From Tengunoibacter tsumagoiensis (GTDB taxonomy: Bacteria; Chloroflexota; Ktedonobacteria; Ktedonobacterales; Ktedonobacteraceae), in assembly GCF_003967535.1 (NCBI RefSeq), contig NZ_BIFR01000002.1:2170001-2234000 (forward strand): a stretch of 64,000 nt of DNA, in the 5' to 3' direction. The position numbers and the translations under genes are program-made. This document shows positions 8,867 through 18,400 of this stretch, in pieces. Within the stretch, counting starts at the first letter, position 1. Every line of letters starts with the position of its first letter. A model generated the notes under the pieces. It was not told the origin of the DNA and did not search any database. It worked only from the letters and a program-made list of their open reading frames with translations.

Positions 8867-9190
8867 TTAGTCTGGAAAAATCCCTTTAAATGTCATCCAG
8901 GGATGAACCTCAGAGACCAGTCGACCGGCCTGTACAGCCGGGTCCGCATCTGAAAGAGCCTGCGCTTCCTCTAATGAAGCGGTGCGGAAGATCCCGCATC
9001 CGCGCAGGTATCCATTGTCGATCAATGGCCCATTAATGATCAATTTGCCTTCTGCTCGCAATTTTTGCCCATAAGCAAGATGAGCAGATTGTAATTGTTC
9101 GAGCTCAGGCGTCTCCTCTGGTGTCCAGTTTGGTCCTCGTTTGAGCAGGCGTAAATAGTAGACAATCATATTCTCGGGGATGTCGAACAT
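8867..9190 (-). CDS. YciI-like protein
   Basis: Chosen start is the ATG at 9188-9190 with AAAGGA about ten bases upstream, giving 107 residues; a TTG at 9262 would add 24 residues that do not look like the family. The protein has the dimeric alpha-beta barrel pattern of YciI (SAHLAYGQKLRAEGKLIINGPL, then a C-terminal DPAVQAGRLVSEVHPW), where a His and Asp near the active site are conserved. Biochemical role unknown for most members. It stands alone. Confidence 0.8.
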   Translation of the reverse strand: MFDIPENMIVYYLRLLKRGPNWTPEETPELEQLQSAHLAYGQKLRAEGKLIINGPLIDNGYLRGCGIFRTASLEEAQALSDADPAVQAGRLVSEVHPWMTFKGIFPD

Positions 9191-9483
9191 ATGCTGTAGA
9201 TCCTTTCCATTATCTATCAATGGAACCTTTTTCAATTGAAGAATAGAGTCTCGAGAGCTCAATATAATAAGCTATGCTCCCATTTACAAAGCTGAAGAAT
9301 GACGAAGCGATCCATTACTTTAAAATTCTTAACATCTGATCGCGACGCTATACTTCCAATGATATAGACCTCTCATCATGCTATGGTTACTTTGCTCCTT
9401 CTCTATAATAAGCATCAGTAATACATAATTCTACAATATTTCATCATCTTCAACTTACAAATAGGCCATTCATTACTAAAAAA

Positions 9484-9541
9484 GACCATTTTAAAGGGGG
9501 GCTCCTTTCTTTTAAGAAAAGAACTCCCCTTTAAAATGGTC
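9484..9541. terminator. Long hairpin terminator after chitinase
   Basis: Outer arms 9484-9499 and 9526-9541 pair perfectly over 16 bp, with a further A/T-rich inner stem. It begins 8 bases past the stop of the leftward chitinase gene. Confidence 0.75.
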
Positions 9542-9548
9542 AGTACTG

Positions 9549-11414
9549 TTACTGAACTAAGAAATCGTCCGCATAAACATTCCCTTGACCATACCAACCA
9601 TGAATATAAATAGTTGCGCTGGTCTGGGTGGCTCCAGTGGTAAAGGTGACACTCAACAAGGTATAGCTGGTGCTACTGGTCCAGTTTGAGGCACCACTTT
9701 GTATGCCTAGATAAGCATAGGGCCCATTCACATAGGCTGACAGCGTATAGGTATGATTAGGTTGTACAGCAATAGTCTGGTCACATTCGCCAGTGGTCGA
9801 GCTAGTGGGCGTGACCTGTAAGGCATGACTTCCACTATGTACAGATGAAGAAACAACGGTATCATTGCTATCACAACTCCAACCTGAAAGAGTCCCGTTC
9901 TCAAAACCTGGATTGGTAACCAGATTTCCTGGTGTTGGTGTTGGCGTGTTGGTTGGGTTAGGCGTCGGTGTTGGCGTATTGGTTGGCGTTGGTGTTGGCG
10001 TATTGGTTGGAATTGGTGTTGGCGTGTTGGTCGGGTTGGGAGTAGGGGTCTTCGTTGGCGTTGGCGTTGGACTACCTCCACTTGAATTGCCCAGACCACT
10101 CGAGATGGCATTCACAAAGCTACCAGTCGAGTCATCACCATCAAGAGACCAGGAGAATGCTCCTCCCAGACCTTTGTTGTTAATATAATTCATCTTTGTG
10201 GCAACAGTGCCCAAATCATCATAGTTCCAGAAGGTCGAGCCATTATACCACCAGTTCACACCCGTTACCGAATTATGATAGGGAGTATAACCAGTGAGAT
10301 TCTTCAGGACTTTGTAGTCCTCAACGCCTGCTTCATACGTACCAGGAGCAGCTTGCATAGAGGAGCTACTCTGATAGAGTCCATTATTGCTGTTGGGAAC
10401 ATTTGTCCAGCCACGTCCATAGATAGGCATTCCCATCACCAATTTGCTCGCAGGAATACCTGCCGCTAGATAGTCGGTAACTGCGTGATCAATACTATAG
10501 GTGTTGGCGGGCGGACTCGATGGATCAGCCGGATCAGCATACAATGGCGCATTAAAATCTGTAGGACCAGTAGCGTTCCACGCTCCATGCATATCATATG
10601 CCATGAGATCAATCCAGCTCAGATACTGGCTAATCTGGTTGAGCTGAAGATACTGGTATTTATCCTGTCCAGCAGGTGCCGCAACCGTCAACAGATACTG
10701 TTTACCAGTCTGGGTGCTGGTCTGGTTGAGCTGCGTGCGAAACTCTTTCAGCAAGTTTGTATAGTTCTGCGTGTCCTGAGGGCCATAAGGATTGCCATTA
10801 CCTGGTGAATTGGGATATTCCCAGTCAATATCAATCCCATCAAAGATCCCAGCCATCGTTCCAGCACCAGCCTGATTGCCCAGGATATATTGATCAATAC
10901 AGGAATGAACGAAAGAAGAGACGTTCTGGGACGAAGCGGCAGCGGAAAAATTGGTTGACAAGGTCCATCCCCCAATAGAGATGAAGATCTTGATATTGGG
11001 ATATAGTGCCTTAAGCTCTTTTAGCTGGTTAAAGTTGCCTGCCAGTGGCTGATTCCAGGTATCAGCAACACCATTAACCGCTTGATCAGCCGTAAAGGTC
11101 TTCTGGTAATCTGCATAAGCATCATCAGAAGCACATTGATAGCTGCTACTGATGTTCGCAAATGCATACATCACAGCATTTAACTTCGAGGCACTGCCGC
11201 TGGTAACAATATTTTTGACCAGGTAGTTGCGCTGATAAATTCCCCACTGTGTAAAGTAGGCCGCATTGATCTTATTACTGGTCGCAAGAGGTGCAGCGCT
11301 GGCTGTGTGGACATTCGATTGAGCGTGGGTAGCATAGGTCATCCAGAACGAGGCCACCAGGGTAAATACCATGCAAGCAAGTGCAAAGAACCGAACCAGA
11401 GTATGACGCTTCAT
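9549..11414 (-). CDS. Secreted GH18 chitinase with Thr-Pro linker and C-terminal carbohydrate-binding module
   Basis: 621 residues. A signal peptide (about 1-31) is followed by a GH18 barrel with the SIGG strand motif (146-149) and the catalytic DGIDIDWE (192-199, acid E199). Later barrel elements (MAYDMHGAW, MGMPIYGRGW, GGAFSWSLDGD) are all present, so it should hydrolyse chitin by substrate-assisted catalysis. Residues about 435-495 are a Thr-Pro repeat linker. The rest is a jelly-roll module beginning NPGFENGTLSGW, like CBM4/9-type domains. AGGAGG precedes the ATG. It is a single-gene unit with its own terminator; extracellular degradation of fungal or insect chitin is the likely role. Confidence 0.95.
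   Translation of the reverse strand: MKRHTLVRFFALACMVFTLVASFWMTYATHAQSNVHTASAAPLATSNKINAAYFTQWGIYQRNYLVKNIVTSGSASKLNAVMYAFANISSSYQCASDDAYADYQKTFTADQAVNGVADTWNQPLAGNFNQLKELKALYPNIKIFISIGGWTLSTNFSAAASSQNVSSFVHSCIDQYILGNQAGAGTMAGIFDGIDIDWEYPNSPGNGNPYGPQDTQNYTNLLKEFRTQLNQTSTQTGKQYLLTVAAPAGQDKYQYLQLNQISQYLSWIDLMAYDMHGAWNATGPTDFNAPLYADPADPSSPPANTYSIDHAVTDYLAAGIPASKLVMGMPIYGRGWTNVPNSNNGLYQSSSSMQAAPGTYEAGVEDYKVLKNLTGYTPYHNSVTGVNWWYNGSTFWNYDDLGTVATKMNYINNKGLGGAFSWSLDGDDSTGSFVNAISSGLGNSSGGSPTPTPTKTPTPNPTNTPTPIPTNTPTPTPTNTPTPTPNPTNTPTPTPGNLVTNPGFENGTLSGWSCDSNDTVVSSSVHSGSHALQVTPTSSTTGECDQTIAVQPNHTYTLSAYVNGPYAYLGIQSGASNWTSSTSYTLLSVTFTTGATQTSATIYIHGWYGQGNVYADDFLVQ
9931..10070 (-). repeat. Tandem DNA repeat coding the chitinase Thr-Pro linker
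   Basis: Degenerate repeats of GGTGTTGGCGT-type units, read leftward as Thr-Pro-Thr-Pro with occasional Asn or Ile. The same units occur at 32081-32260. Such arrays can expand or contract, and the opposite strand gives a spurious Val-Gly frame. Confidence 0.85.
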
Positions 11415-11865
11415 CAGGCATCCCTCCTAGAATACATACTGAGTCACTAACTATTCACTATTGCTTGTCAGAGATTAAAGACGTACACGGCGGGGGAACT
11501 CCAGGTTTCACGAGCTCTTTTAGCCACAAAACAGGGCTGCGCAATCTGTAGAGAGATAGATGATTGTTGCGCACACATGGCTCTCCATCAGGAACATACA
11601 TCATATGGTCTAGACGACCGTATCTTCTATCGTCCCTTTTTGCGCTCAACAGCATCCAGTACCTCAGGCATAGAGAGCGTATACATTAGTAAGCGGGTGT
11701 TTCTTAACTGTACCTTTTTTTTTCTGCGTTGTCAAGTCATCTAGACCACTATACATGAATTGTGTATACGATGAGAGGTTTTCTTCATGAGAAATCCCCC
11801 CATGACGCAAAAGTTTGCATAACGGGGGGATTTCTTTTCAGCTGACAGCTCTTATACGATTCTTA
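11415..11865. other. Intergenic region upstream of chitinase
   Basis: About 450 bases without a supported gene. The right end holds the hairpin at 11791-11834; the left end must hold the chitinase promoter. A 65-codon frame at 11458-11655 has no recognisable features. Confidence 0.45.
11791..11834. terminator. Hairpin after the UBP zinc-finger gene
   Basis: Perfect 11-bp outer stem (11791-11801 with 11824-11834) and an inner 5-bp stem. It lies about 30 bases past the leftward zinc-finger gene. The better T-rich tail is on the plus strand. Confidence 0.6.
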
Positions 11866-12126
11866 CTACTCTGCAATAACCTCATCAATGTAACACCAGC
11901 GCCAGTCTTCTCCGGGCTCGATCGATTGGATAACTGGATGATTGGTGGCATGAAAATGTTTGGTTGCATGTTTATTCTTTGACGAATCACAACAACCAAC
12001 ATGTCCGCATTCCAGACAGAGCCGCAAATGGACCCAGCTATCGCCTGTTCGCAAACATTCCTCACAGCCAGAGGAATGTGGTGTCGCTGTCCCCGCATGG
12101 CTGATGTGTGTACACACTTTATTCAT
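11866..12126 (-). CDS. UBP-type zinc finger protein
   Basis: 86 residues. The pattern CEEC-(x)n-CLECGHVGCCDSS-...-HATKHFHATNHPV is the Cys/His layout of the ZnF-UBP domain, which in eukaryotes binds the free C-terminus of ubiquitin. Bacterial stand-alone copies are common in Actinobacteria and Chloroflexota and have no settled role. The ATG follows AGGAT closely. No ubiquitin-like gene is visible nearby. Confidence 0.88.
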   Translation of the reverse strand: MNKVCTHISHAGTATPHSSGCEECLRTGDSWVHLRLCLECGHVGCCDSSKNKHATKHFHATNHPVIQSIEPGEDWRWCYIDEVIAE

Positions 12127-12423
12127 AATCCTATTCTTTCATTCCTTCTTTTCTCACTCGAGAGGATACACATAATTTCATTATATGGTTTACGACGAAT
12201 AAAGCACAAACAAAACAATTCCTTCTCTGCTTTCCTTCGATTGTGGGTATAGGTATCTGAGGAAGGTGTGCTCAGATCTTTTTTATGGTCTAGCACGTGT
12301 AAAAAGAAGCAATTCTAGACCTTTTAAAATTTCATTGGCTATCAAATAGTTTTTTAGCAATGCCTGCGTCCAAAAATCATTGCAAACAACCTGTTGCTAA
12401 GTTTACATCTGGAGGAAAAAACG

Positions 12424-12954
12424 ATGAGTCAACAACCATATCAGCCTGAGTCAGTTCGACGCCAATCTAATCCATATGAGGATGCAACCGTTCAGAATGT
12501 TCAGTATGGCAATGCCGCCTCTGTACATAACGAGCGCCAACGCTACATTGATCCACAGGGAAACCAGGTTGAACGACGAGAAGAGATAGTAGTAGACAAG
12601 AATCAGCGCAATGCAAATATTCGCTATTGGATTAAATCGATCGTCTACTTTCTGCTGGCTGTGTTTGAGGTGATTATGGCGCTACGCCTCCTCTTCCGTT
12701 TCCTTGGTGCAAATCAGAGCAACGCCTTTATCTCTTTCTTATATGATCTGAGCCACCTCTTTGTGGGAGCCTTTAACGGCATCTTCAATGATCAGACCAT
12801 CGGTAATACTGGCGTTTTTGAGGTCTCAACCGTCATTGCCATGCTGGTCTATGCACTTATTGCCTGGGGTCTGGTCTCGTTGGGACGCGTCATCTTTGCC
12901 TCTACACTGTCTGATCGACAGACGACCTTTACACGTCGTAGTCGTCAGGTCTAA
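12424..12954 (+). CDS. YggT-family membrane protein
   Basis: The ATG at 12424 has GGAGG eight bases upstream and is preferred to an upstream in-frame start. The 176-residue product has a hydrophilic N-terminal half (about 70 residues, Gln/Asn/Arg-rich) and then YggT-type helices (VYFLLAVFEVIMALRLLFRFLG, a middle segment around residue 110 and VSTVIAMLVYALIAWGLVSLG). YggT proteins are implicated in envelope or cell-division processes in other bacteria; the role here is unknown. Confidence 0.8.
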   Translation: MSQQPYQPESVRRQSNPYEDATVQNVQYGNAASVHNERQRYIDPQGNQVERREEIVVDKNQRNANIRYWIKSIVYFLLAVFEVIMALRLLFRFLGANQSNAFISFLYDLSHLFVGAFNGIFNDQTIGNTGVFEVSTVIAMLVYALIAWGLVSLGRVIFASTLSDRQTTFTRRSRQV

Positions 12955-12972
12955 ACAAGCTCCCTCTGATTA

Positions 12973-13001
12973 AAGGAGGATAGCAAGCTGTTATCCTCCT
13001 T
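12973..13001. terminator. Hairpin between yggT-like gene and GH16 gene
   Basis: 10-bp perfect stem (12973-12982 with 12992-13001) with a 9-base loop, between convergent genes. Confidence 0.6.
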
Positions 13002-13015
13002 ACTCATCACTCGGG

Positions 13016-13753
13016 CTAATGAACAAGGGTATAAGCAACCACCCAGTCTATCGAAAGGTACCCCGTACCGGTTGGCACATCACATGCAGGGCCAGGAAGG
13101 CTCGATTCCGTCTGAATAACCCAATGCATTGGCGTGTTAGGAATACGACTTGTGGATATACCAATCGTTTGACCATCCAGGATAAAGTGAATCTGATTCG
13201 GATACCACTCAGTACTCACTGTATGCCAGGATGGGTAGGTTGCAATCGTACTAAAAGCTGCCTGGTCATTGGCAGCTCTGCCATTTTGATGATGTACAAA
13301 ACCACCAATCGTTGAGGTCAGGTCGCCCTCTGGAAAATCTACTTCTCCATCATGCGGCCAATTCTCACTGTTAGGCCACAAGAGCCATGCGGTCTTAAAA
13401 CCTGGAACTGGATCAGATTTGAAGCGGATAGTATACTTACCAAACAGATGGTTTCCAGGCAACACTGGCAGAATTGCCGCCGCCATCCGTATCCCATTTT
13501 CTTCGTGTAAGTACAGGCTGAGCAGGCTATTCTTTACACTTACAACCTTAGAGGGATAGTAGCGCGAAGATTTCCCAGCCTGGCCTGCTGTGTCCGGGGT
13601 ACCATCCGGATAGACAGTAAATTTATGTCCATAGACACTCCCAGGAAATTGGCCGATCGGCACATCAATATTGAAATCTTCAGCAAAAACTTGATGCCAT
13701 CCTGGCAGATCGCCAATAGGCATCGCCTGACCGGAAACGGTTTCATCACTCAT
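13016..13753 (-). CDS. GH16-like glycoside hydrolase without signal peptide
   Basis: The ATG at 13751-13753 has AAGGAGG seven bases upstream, so it is preferred to an in-frame start 12 codons earlier. The 245-residue protein shows the family GH16 nucleophile/acid motif E-x-D-x-x-E as E137-V-D139-F-P-E142, preceded by an aromatic strand (TAWLLWP) and followed by HHQNGRAANDQ. GH16 enzymes cleave beta-1,3/1,4-glucans or galactans. Oddly, no signal peptide or linker is present, whereas the nearby chitinase is clearly secreted; a non-classical export route or an intracellular substrate must be considered. Confidence 0.85.
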   Translation of the reverse strand: MSDETVSGQAMPIGDLPGWHQVFAEDFNIDVPIGQFPGSVYGHKFTVYPDGTPDTAGQAGKSSRYYPSKVVSVKNSLLSLYLHEENGIRMAAAILPVLPGNHLFGKYTIRFKSDPVPGFKTAWLLWPNSENWPHDGEVDFPEGDLTSTIGGFVHHQNGRAANDQAAFSTIATYPSWHTVSTEWYPNQIHFILDGQTIGISTSRIPNTPMHWVIQTESSLPGPACDVPTGTGYLSIDWVVAYTLVH

Positions 13754-14360
13754 TGAGAAGCCTCCTTCGTCTCTACCCAGTGCCTCCATGGAGCAATACT
13801 AACAATTAACTTCAGAACATACATTTTTTTATTTTGTATGCTCGTTTGCGTCTTTCTCGGAAAACAATGGATCCATGAAAGACAACAAATACGCCTGGAT
13901 AAGCAGAAACTTCTCTCGGGCTCTTTGACCAGATCTGCAACAGAGATTGACTGTTTTTAACAGAAAAGGTTTTTATTTTATGTAAAAATATGTGAATTAA
14001 AAATATATGCATTCAGCTGGCTATATTTTTTAACACGTCTGGTAACCATCAATACCTATAAAAATTTAATATAGAATCAGATATATATTTGCCTTCAATA
14101 TAATAGTAAGCGCTTCTGGCAATCTTTTCAATAGGTAATTATTTCTATATGATAAATAAGTAGACATTCTGCTAAAGATGAGATGCGTTCTTTTTTTCTC
14201 CACAGAGTCTTATTCAGTAAAAGGGCAACGGTCCTTTCTCTGTCCTTGCCATCCAGAAGTTTGAATGTTATACAATGGATTGTGAAGAACGATATAGTGT
14301 CGCGATACAAACAGTTTCATGGCACCTCTGGTTTTTTCTTCATCAGAAAGGATTTTTTTT
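13754..14360. other. A+T-rich divergent promoter region
   Basis: About 600 bases between the leftward GH16 gene and the rightward F420 oxidoreductase. Short frames in it are low-complexity. No clear operator or terminator was seen. Confidence 0.5.
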
Positions 14361-15314
14361 ATGACTATGAAATATGGAGTCATTGTTCCCCAGGGCTGGA
14401 AAATGGATCTGGTTGGCATTGCCGATCCGGTCGATGCATATGAGACTATGACTCATGTCGCTAAAACGGCTGAAGAGCAGGGCTTTCACTCTATCTGGCT
14501 CTATGATCATTTCCATACGGTCCCTACTCCTACACAAGAGGTCACATTTGAGTGCTGGACCAGCACAGCTGCTCTGGCTCGTGATACCAAACGCGTTCGG
14601 ATTGGGCAGATTGTGACTTGCAATAGCTATCGTAATCCAGCCTTGCTGGCAAAGATGGCCAGTACGGTTGATGTGCTCAGTCATGGTCGCCTGGATTTTG
14701 GCATCGGGGCAGGCTGGTATGAGCATGAATATAAAGCCTATGGCTATCCCTATCCAGATGCGCCTGAACGTTTGCGCCAGTTACGCGATGCTCTTCAGGT
14801 TATTCGGGCTATGTGGACACAAGAAGAAGCTGTCTTTGAGGGAAAATATTTTCAGGTTAAGGGGGCTATCAATCAACCAAAAGGTGTTCAAAAGCCTCAT
14901 ATCCCCATCTTGATTGGTGGGAGTGGCGAAAAGGTAACGCTCAAGCTGGTTGCTCAATATGGCGATGCCTGTAATCTTGGCGGCGATATCCCCAATATTA
15001 AACATAAACTGGCTGTCCTCAAGGATCATTGCTCGAATCTGGGACGTGATTATGAAAGTATCCGACGTACAGTTATTATTGATGATTGTGCAGTGGGCGA
15101 GACTGAAGAGGCTGCTGTTGCAAAGTTAAAACCCGATCAGCGTGCAGATCTGGCAAATTTCCGCACTCGTGCTATTGTCGGGACTCCTGCTCAAGTACGC
15201 GAACGTTTGGCCGAATATGAGGAAGCTGGCATTCAGGAACTCATTATCCGCTTTGCAGACGCTGCAACACTGGAATCACAGGGGCTCTTTGCTCGAGAGT
15301 TTGTACGCTTATAG
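14361..15314 (+). CDS. F420-dependent luciferase-like oxidoreductase (Rv1855c-type)
   Basis: The ATG at 14361 (MTMKYG) follows AAAGGA and a T run; an upstream in-frame start is less likely. The 317-residue protein is a TIM-barrel luciferase-like monooxygenase family member with YDHFH, the TSTAALARDTKRVRIGQIV strand and the GRLDFGIGAGWYEHEY block, which resembles the Rv1855c/TIGR03560 F420 subgroup. It would use reduced F420 for hydride transfer. The substrate is unknown. It is monocistronic and bounded by a hairpin. Confidence 0.87.
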   Translation: MTMKYGVIVPQGWKMDLVGIADPVDAYETMTHVAKTAEEQGFHSIWLYDHFHTVPTPTQEVTFECWTSTAALARDTKRVRIGQIVTCNSYRNPALLAKMASTVDVLSHGRLDFGIGAGWYEHEYKAYGYPYPDAPERLRQLRDALQVIRAMWTQEEAVFEGKYFQVKGAINQPKGVQKPHIPILIGGSGEKVTLKLVAQYGDACNLGGDIPNIKHKLAVLKDHCSNLGRDYESIRRTVIIDDCAVGETEEAAVAKLKPDQRADLANFRTRAIVGTPAQVRERLAEYEEAGIQELIIRFADAATLESQGLFAREFVRL

Positions 15315-15322
15315 TGTCAGTA

Positions 15323-15347
15323 CCAGATGGAGAAAATCTCCATCTGG
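15323..15347. terminator. Two-way terminator hairpin
   Basis: 11-bp perfect stem with a 3-base AAA loop between the convergent F420 oxidoreductase and DyP peroxidase genes. Confidence 0.75.
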
Positions 15348-15365
15348 CCTCTTTGCCGATAAACA

Positions 15366-16955
15366 TTATTTCGTAAGATATTGCTCAATTGCTGCAATAG
15401 AGGGGGCAAAGAAATATCCTCCCCCCGTTGGCGTGATCCAGTTCTCGGCCTTTAGCGTCTCATCTCTGCCAGATAAGGGCAATGAAACTTCTCTCTTTCC
15501 TTCTTTGACTTGACCAAGCAGAAGGTCTACACCAGATCCTTCAACTGGTGAATCGGGATTGTTGATCCACTCACGCATGATAAATTCGAATTGCTCTTCA
15601 ATTGAGGTCTGATAAGCTATAAAGAGAAGGCCGCGATCAACTTCATCTACGAGAGGAGCCTTAATCGTCGAAGCTGACGCTGGTCCGTACGCGATACCAC
15701 GACGTAATAATCGATGCGTCTGGGTCTCCTGCTGATTAAACGCCTGCTCCAGGCCGCTATGAGAACTCGCCAGAGCACGCCCCGTTGGGGTGCTATCTTC
15801 ACGTGGATAGGCCTTGCGAATATGACCAAAGAATGGACAGAGTGCCCCTGTTGGATCTCCAGTCCATGCCTGTGCTGGCCGATCGGAGGCTGTTCCTGGC
15901 GCAGGAACGGCAAAGGTAAAATCATTGTTGAGGCAATCGTCCTCGCCAATCTGGAGATTATCCTTCAAAGGGGCTCTTACAATTGGAGCTCCACTCGTCC
16001 AACGCCCCAACACTTTTGCTCCCAATAGTTCTGGCGCGATCTTTAATCGCTGGCTCTCTTGCTGCAAAAATTGATGAAAAGTTCCTACATTCTGGCGCAG
16101 ACGACGAAAAACGAGGAAAGATCCGTTCGTTGCCCATTCTGGACCAGCCTGACTGATCGGTCCAGGCATTTCGCGATCAAGTTCACGAGCCTGATTTGGA
16201 TAGCCAAAGACAAATGCTCCCGGCCAGAGCCGCTGTTGACCTGGCTTTCCCTGGCTACTATCCTGGGGATTCTGCCGTGGCGTGAGCAGATCATTGGGAT
16301 CGTCCGAGACATATCCCCTTACTCCCGGTTGCGAGATACCATCTTGAAAACCAAAATGCTCGTGGCCTGCAAGTGCTCCAGAAAGGGCCGCTCCGCTCTC
16401 TTGATACAACAAACGCACGCCTGAAGGCTGTTGAGCGTCAATCTCTGCCCTCAATTGTTGTACTTCCTCTTGCAGATCAGCCTGATCATCACCTTGTATA
16501 ATCAAGAGAATATCGGCTTCGTTGTCTGGCCCACCAATCACCCAATGCTGTGGAGACCCAACCCCTTGTACAGGATCATTTAAAAGCGAAGCTTGCTGAG
16601 CAAGCCCTTTCTTAAATGAGTTGTCCTGAAAATCCTGCTGAACAAGATCCCCAGACGGCAGTCCTCGCGTTAATTGTCTCAATGCGAAATAGGAAAAAGC
16701 AACGTTAAGCCATGTTACCTTCAAGGTGGATGCTTCCTTGCCCCGCCGCGCACGCAATTGCTTAAATAAACGATTAAAGGTCAGAACCTCTTCCGCAGTC
16801 GCAATTGTTGGACTCAGCTTGCGCAACCAGGCTTTACACTTCGCGACATCCTCAATTTTCAAGAAAAGGAGAGCTGCATAGTCCTTGGAAAAGCCTGGAA
16901 GGATATTCCCTTGAATCTGCTCAACTGCTAAACGAGGTTCTTGATTCTGATTCAT
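15366..16955 (-). CDS. DyP-type haem peroxidase
   Basis: 529 residues, long for the family and so of the class C/D (V) type rather than the short A/B types. The distal GxxDG motif is present as GFQDGISQPG, followed by a run leading to the proximal-histidine region (HIRKAYPRED) and the C-terminal GLLFIAYQTSIEEQFEFI signature. DyP peroxidases oxidise dyes, phenolics and lignin-like substrates with peroxide. There is no Tat or Sec signal and no encapsulin gene next to it, so it is probably cytosolic. Single-gene unit. Confidence 0.92.
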   Translation of the reverse strand: MNQNQEPRLAVEQIQGNILPGFSKDYAALLFLKIEDVAKCKAWLRKLSPTIATAEEVLTFNRLFKQLRARRGKEASTLKVTWLNVAFSYFALRQLTRGLPSGDLVQQDFQDNSFKKGLAQQASLLNDPVQGVGSPQHWVIGGPDNEADILLIIQGDDQADLQEEVQQLRAEIDAQQPSGVRLLYQESGAALSGALAGHEHFGFQDGISQPGVRGYVSDDPNDLLTPRQNPQDSSQGKPGQQRLWPGAFVFGYPNQARELDREMPGPISQAGPEWATNGSFLVFRRLRQNVGTFHQFLQQESQRLKIAPELLGAKVLGRWTSGAPIVRAPLKDNLQIGEDDCLNNDFTFAVPAPGTASDRPAQAWTGDPTGALCPFFGHIRKAYPREDSTPTGRALASSHSGLEQAFNQQETQTHRLLRRGIAYGPASASTIKAPLVDEVDRGLLFIAYQTSIEEQFEFIMREWINNPDSPVEGSGVDLLLGQVKEGKREVSLPLSGRDETLKAENWITPTGGGYFFAPSIAAIEQYLTK

Positions 16956-17060
16956 AAATTTCTCTCTCTTCTACAGGTTTCTTTTTAAAAGACGCACGAT
17001 CAATTGGATTTTAACTGATCAGATCTTCTCCTGGCAGAAAAGAACCCTGCATGTACGCCA

Positions 17061-17110
17061 AAAAGGGCCTTGCTGGCTATCATAGCTACGATAGCCAGCA
17101 AGGCCCTTTT
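17061..17110. terminator. Terminator with 20-bp perfect stem
   Basis: Arms 17061-17080 and 17091-17110, about 15 bases past the leftward lipoprotein gene, followed on that strand by a T5 run. Confidence 0.85.
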
Positions 17111-17125
17111 AGAACAAGATCGAGT

Positions 17126-18094
17126 CTAGGATAGGGTAAAGGTAGCCGTAGCTTCGTCAATTTTCTCTGACGGTTGAGCCAGGAAATCCAGGGTAAAACT
17201 GGTGGCATCAGCCGGGACAAGGAACGCAACTGTTCCTTTAGTGCCTGTCGAGTTGGCTGCAATTGAGCCGCTAAGACTACTATCAACAGCCTTGGGAGCT
17301 TGCGATTCGCCGCCAGCTTTCAGACGGAAATTGTCGGTAGGAAAGGGGAAGAATGCATCAGAAGTGCTATTGTCAGCCTGTAAGTCAATGAGAATATATT
17401 TTTTCCCTTTATCGGCCTGATGGTCAGCATAGCTGAAGGAAGAGGTCGCCTTAAGCAACTTCCAATCAATCTTATAATGGAGGGTTGCGTTTGGGCTCAC
17501 ACTCTTATCTTGATATTTACTGAGATTTGGATGAGCACTTAAGGGGATCAGGAACTGATATTCGGTCGCTGTCCCAAACTGGACAACTAATGAAGAAAGC
17601 GTTTGCTGAGAAGGAACAGGGAAATCAATCCAATTCGTTCGTGCTACACCCTGACTAATGGGAGTGCTGTCCTGCTCTTTATTAGGGGTAACAGTTGTAT
17701 TATTGGGCAAAATCAAACGTATAGAATCGGAATAGAAGATAAAAGCGGTGTCTGCGTAGGTGTTCTCCTCTTTTAGATTAATACGGACATGCTGAGGAGC
17801 ACTCGAGTCGTCATCATCAGAAAAAGTGCTTTTCTGTTCTACGGAGAGGAGCGTGTATTTAACACTGGCATAGGTAAATGTCACACCCTGCCCACTATCG
17901 GTTCCAGATGAAGTCGTAGTGCTGGTTGGAACTACCGTACCTGTCTGTGTTGTAGCAGTTTTCGTTGCTGTTGTGGCTGGTGGCAGACCCGTCGTTCCAC
18001 CAGTGGTATCTGTTCCACAGGCGGTAAAAAGTAAAGCCAACCCAAAGATTGATAGAAAGGCCATTGTATGACCACTCAGTTTGAATACTTTCAT
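17126..18094 (-). CDS. Lipoprotein with two beta-sandwich (DUF4352-like) modules
   Basis: 322 residues. The N-terminal hydrophobic helix ends in a lipobox (F-T-A-C, about C26), then a Thr-rich low-complexity spacer to about residue 68. Two related modules follow; each has the pattern of telokin-like immunoglobulin folds such as DUF4352 (for example KKYILIDLQADNSTSDAFF). It is expected to sit on the outer face of the membrane. No partner gene is apparent; its role may be adhesion, sensing or protease inhibition, but this cannot be decided. Confidence 0.72.
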   Translation of the reverse strand: MKVFKLSGHTMAFLSIFGLALLFTACGTDTTGGTTGLPPATTATKTATTQTGTVVPTSTTTSSGTDSGQGVTFTYASVKYTLLSVEQKSTFSDDDDSSAPQHVRINLKEENTYADTAFIFYSDSIRLILPNNTTVTPNKEQDSTPISQGVARTNWIDFPVPSQQTLSSLVVQFGTATEYQFLIPLSAHPNLSKYQDKSVSPNATLHYKIDWKLLKATSSFSYADHQADKGKKYILIDLQADNSTSDAFFPFPTDNFRLKAGGESQAPKAVDSSLSGSIAANSTGTKGTVAFLVPADATSFTLDFLAQPSEKIDEATATFTLS

Positions 18095-18400
18095 TTTTAG
18101 TGCTCTTCCTCTAGTTTTTTACTTCTTCATTTATTTTTACAATCATCACTCACCACAACCACACTCATACTATACCTGATATGGAAGAGGTACTCTATGA
18201 AGCTCTATACTATATTTTAGTGTAGTAGCACACAGTATTGTTCGCGAATAACTATGGGAGGGGCTCGGCCAGAAGGAGAGAAAGTACTCAAATCAGCATG
18301 AGTTACCTGATCTTTCACCCTTCTGGCCTTATCTCTGTAACGCCAGATGTTTTTGTTTCGTAACTGAACGATCCTTACCTTATGCCGTTCAATGCAATGG
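18095..18400. other. Intergenic region with a hairpin
   Basis: About 305 bases without a gene. The right part carries the hairpin at 18267-18328; the left part should hold the promoter of the leftward lipoprotein gene. Confidence 0.45.
18267..18328 (-). terminator. Probable terminator hairpin
   Basis: GGCCAGAAGG at 18267-18276 pairs perfectly with 18319-18328, with extra pairing inside (GAAAG/CTTTC). It lies about 70 bases past the leftward unknown gene. Confidence 0.5.

Noticed and set aside
9931..10070. CRISPR-like repeat array
   Set aside because: The units are short, contiguous and in frame with a Thr-Pro linker; there are no spacers and no cas genes.
9865..10188. Open frame coding a Val-Gly-rich protein
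   Set aside because: It is the antisense reading of the Thr-Pro linker repeat in the chitinase gene.
11458..11655. 65-codon frame upstream of the chitinase
   Set aside because: No ribosome site and no recognisable features; it overlaps the expected promoter.
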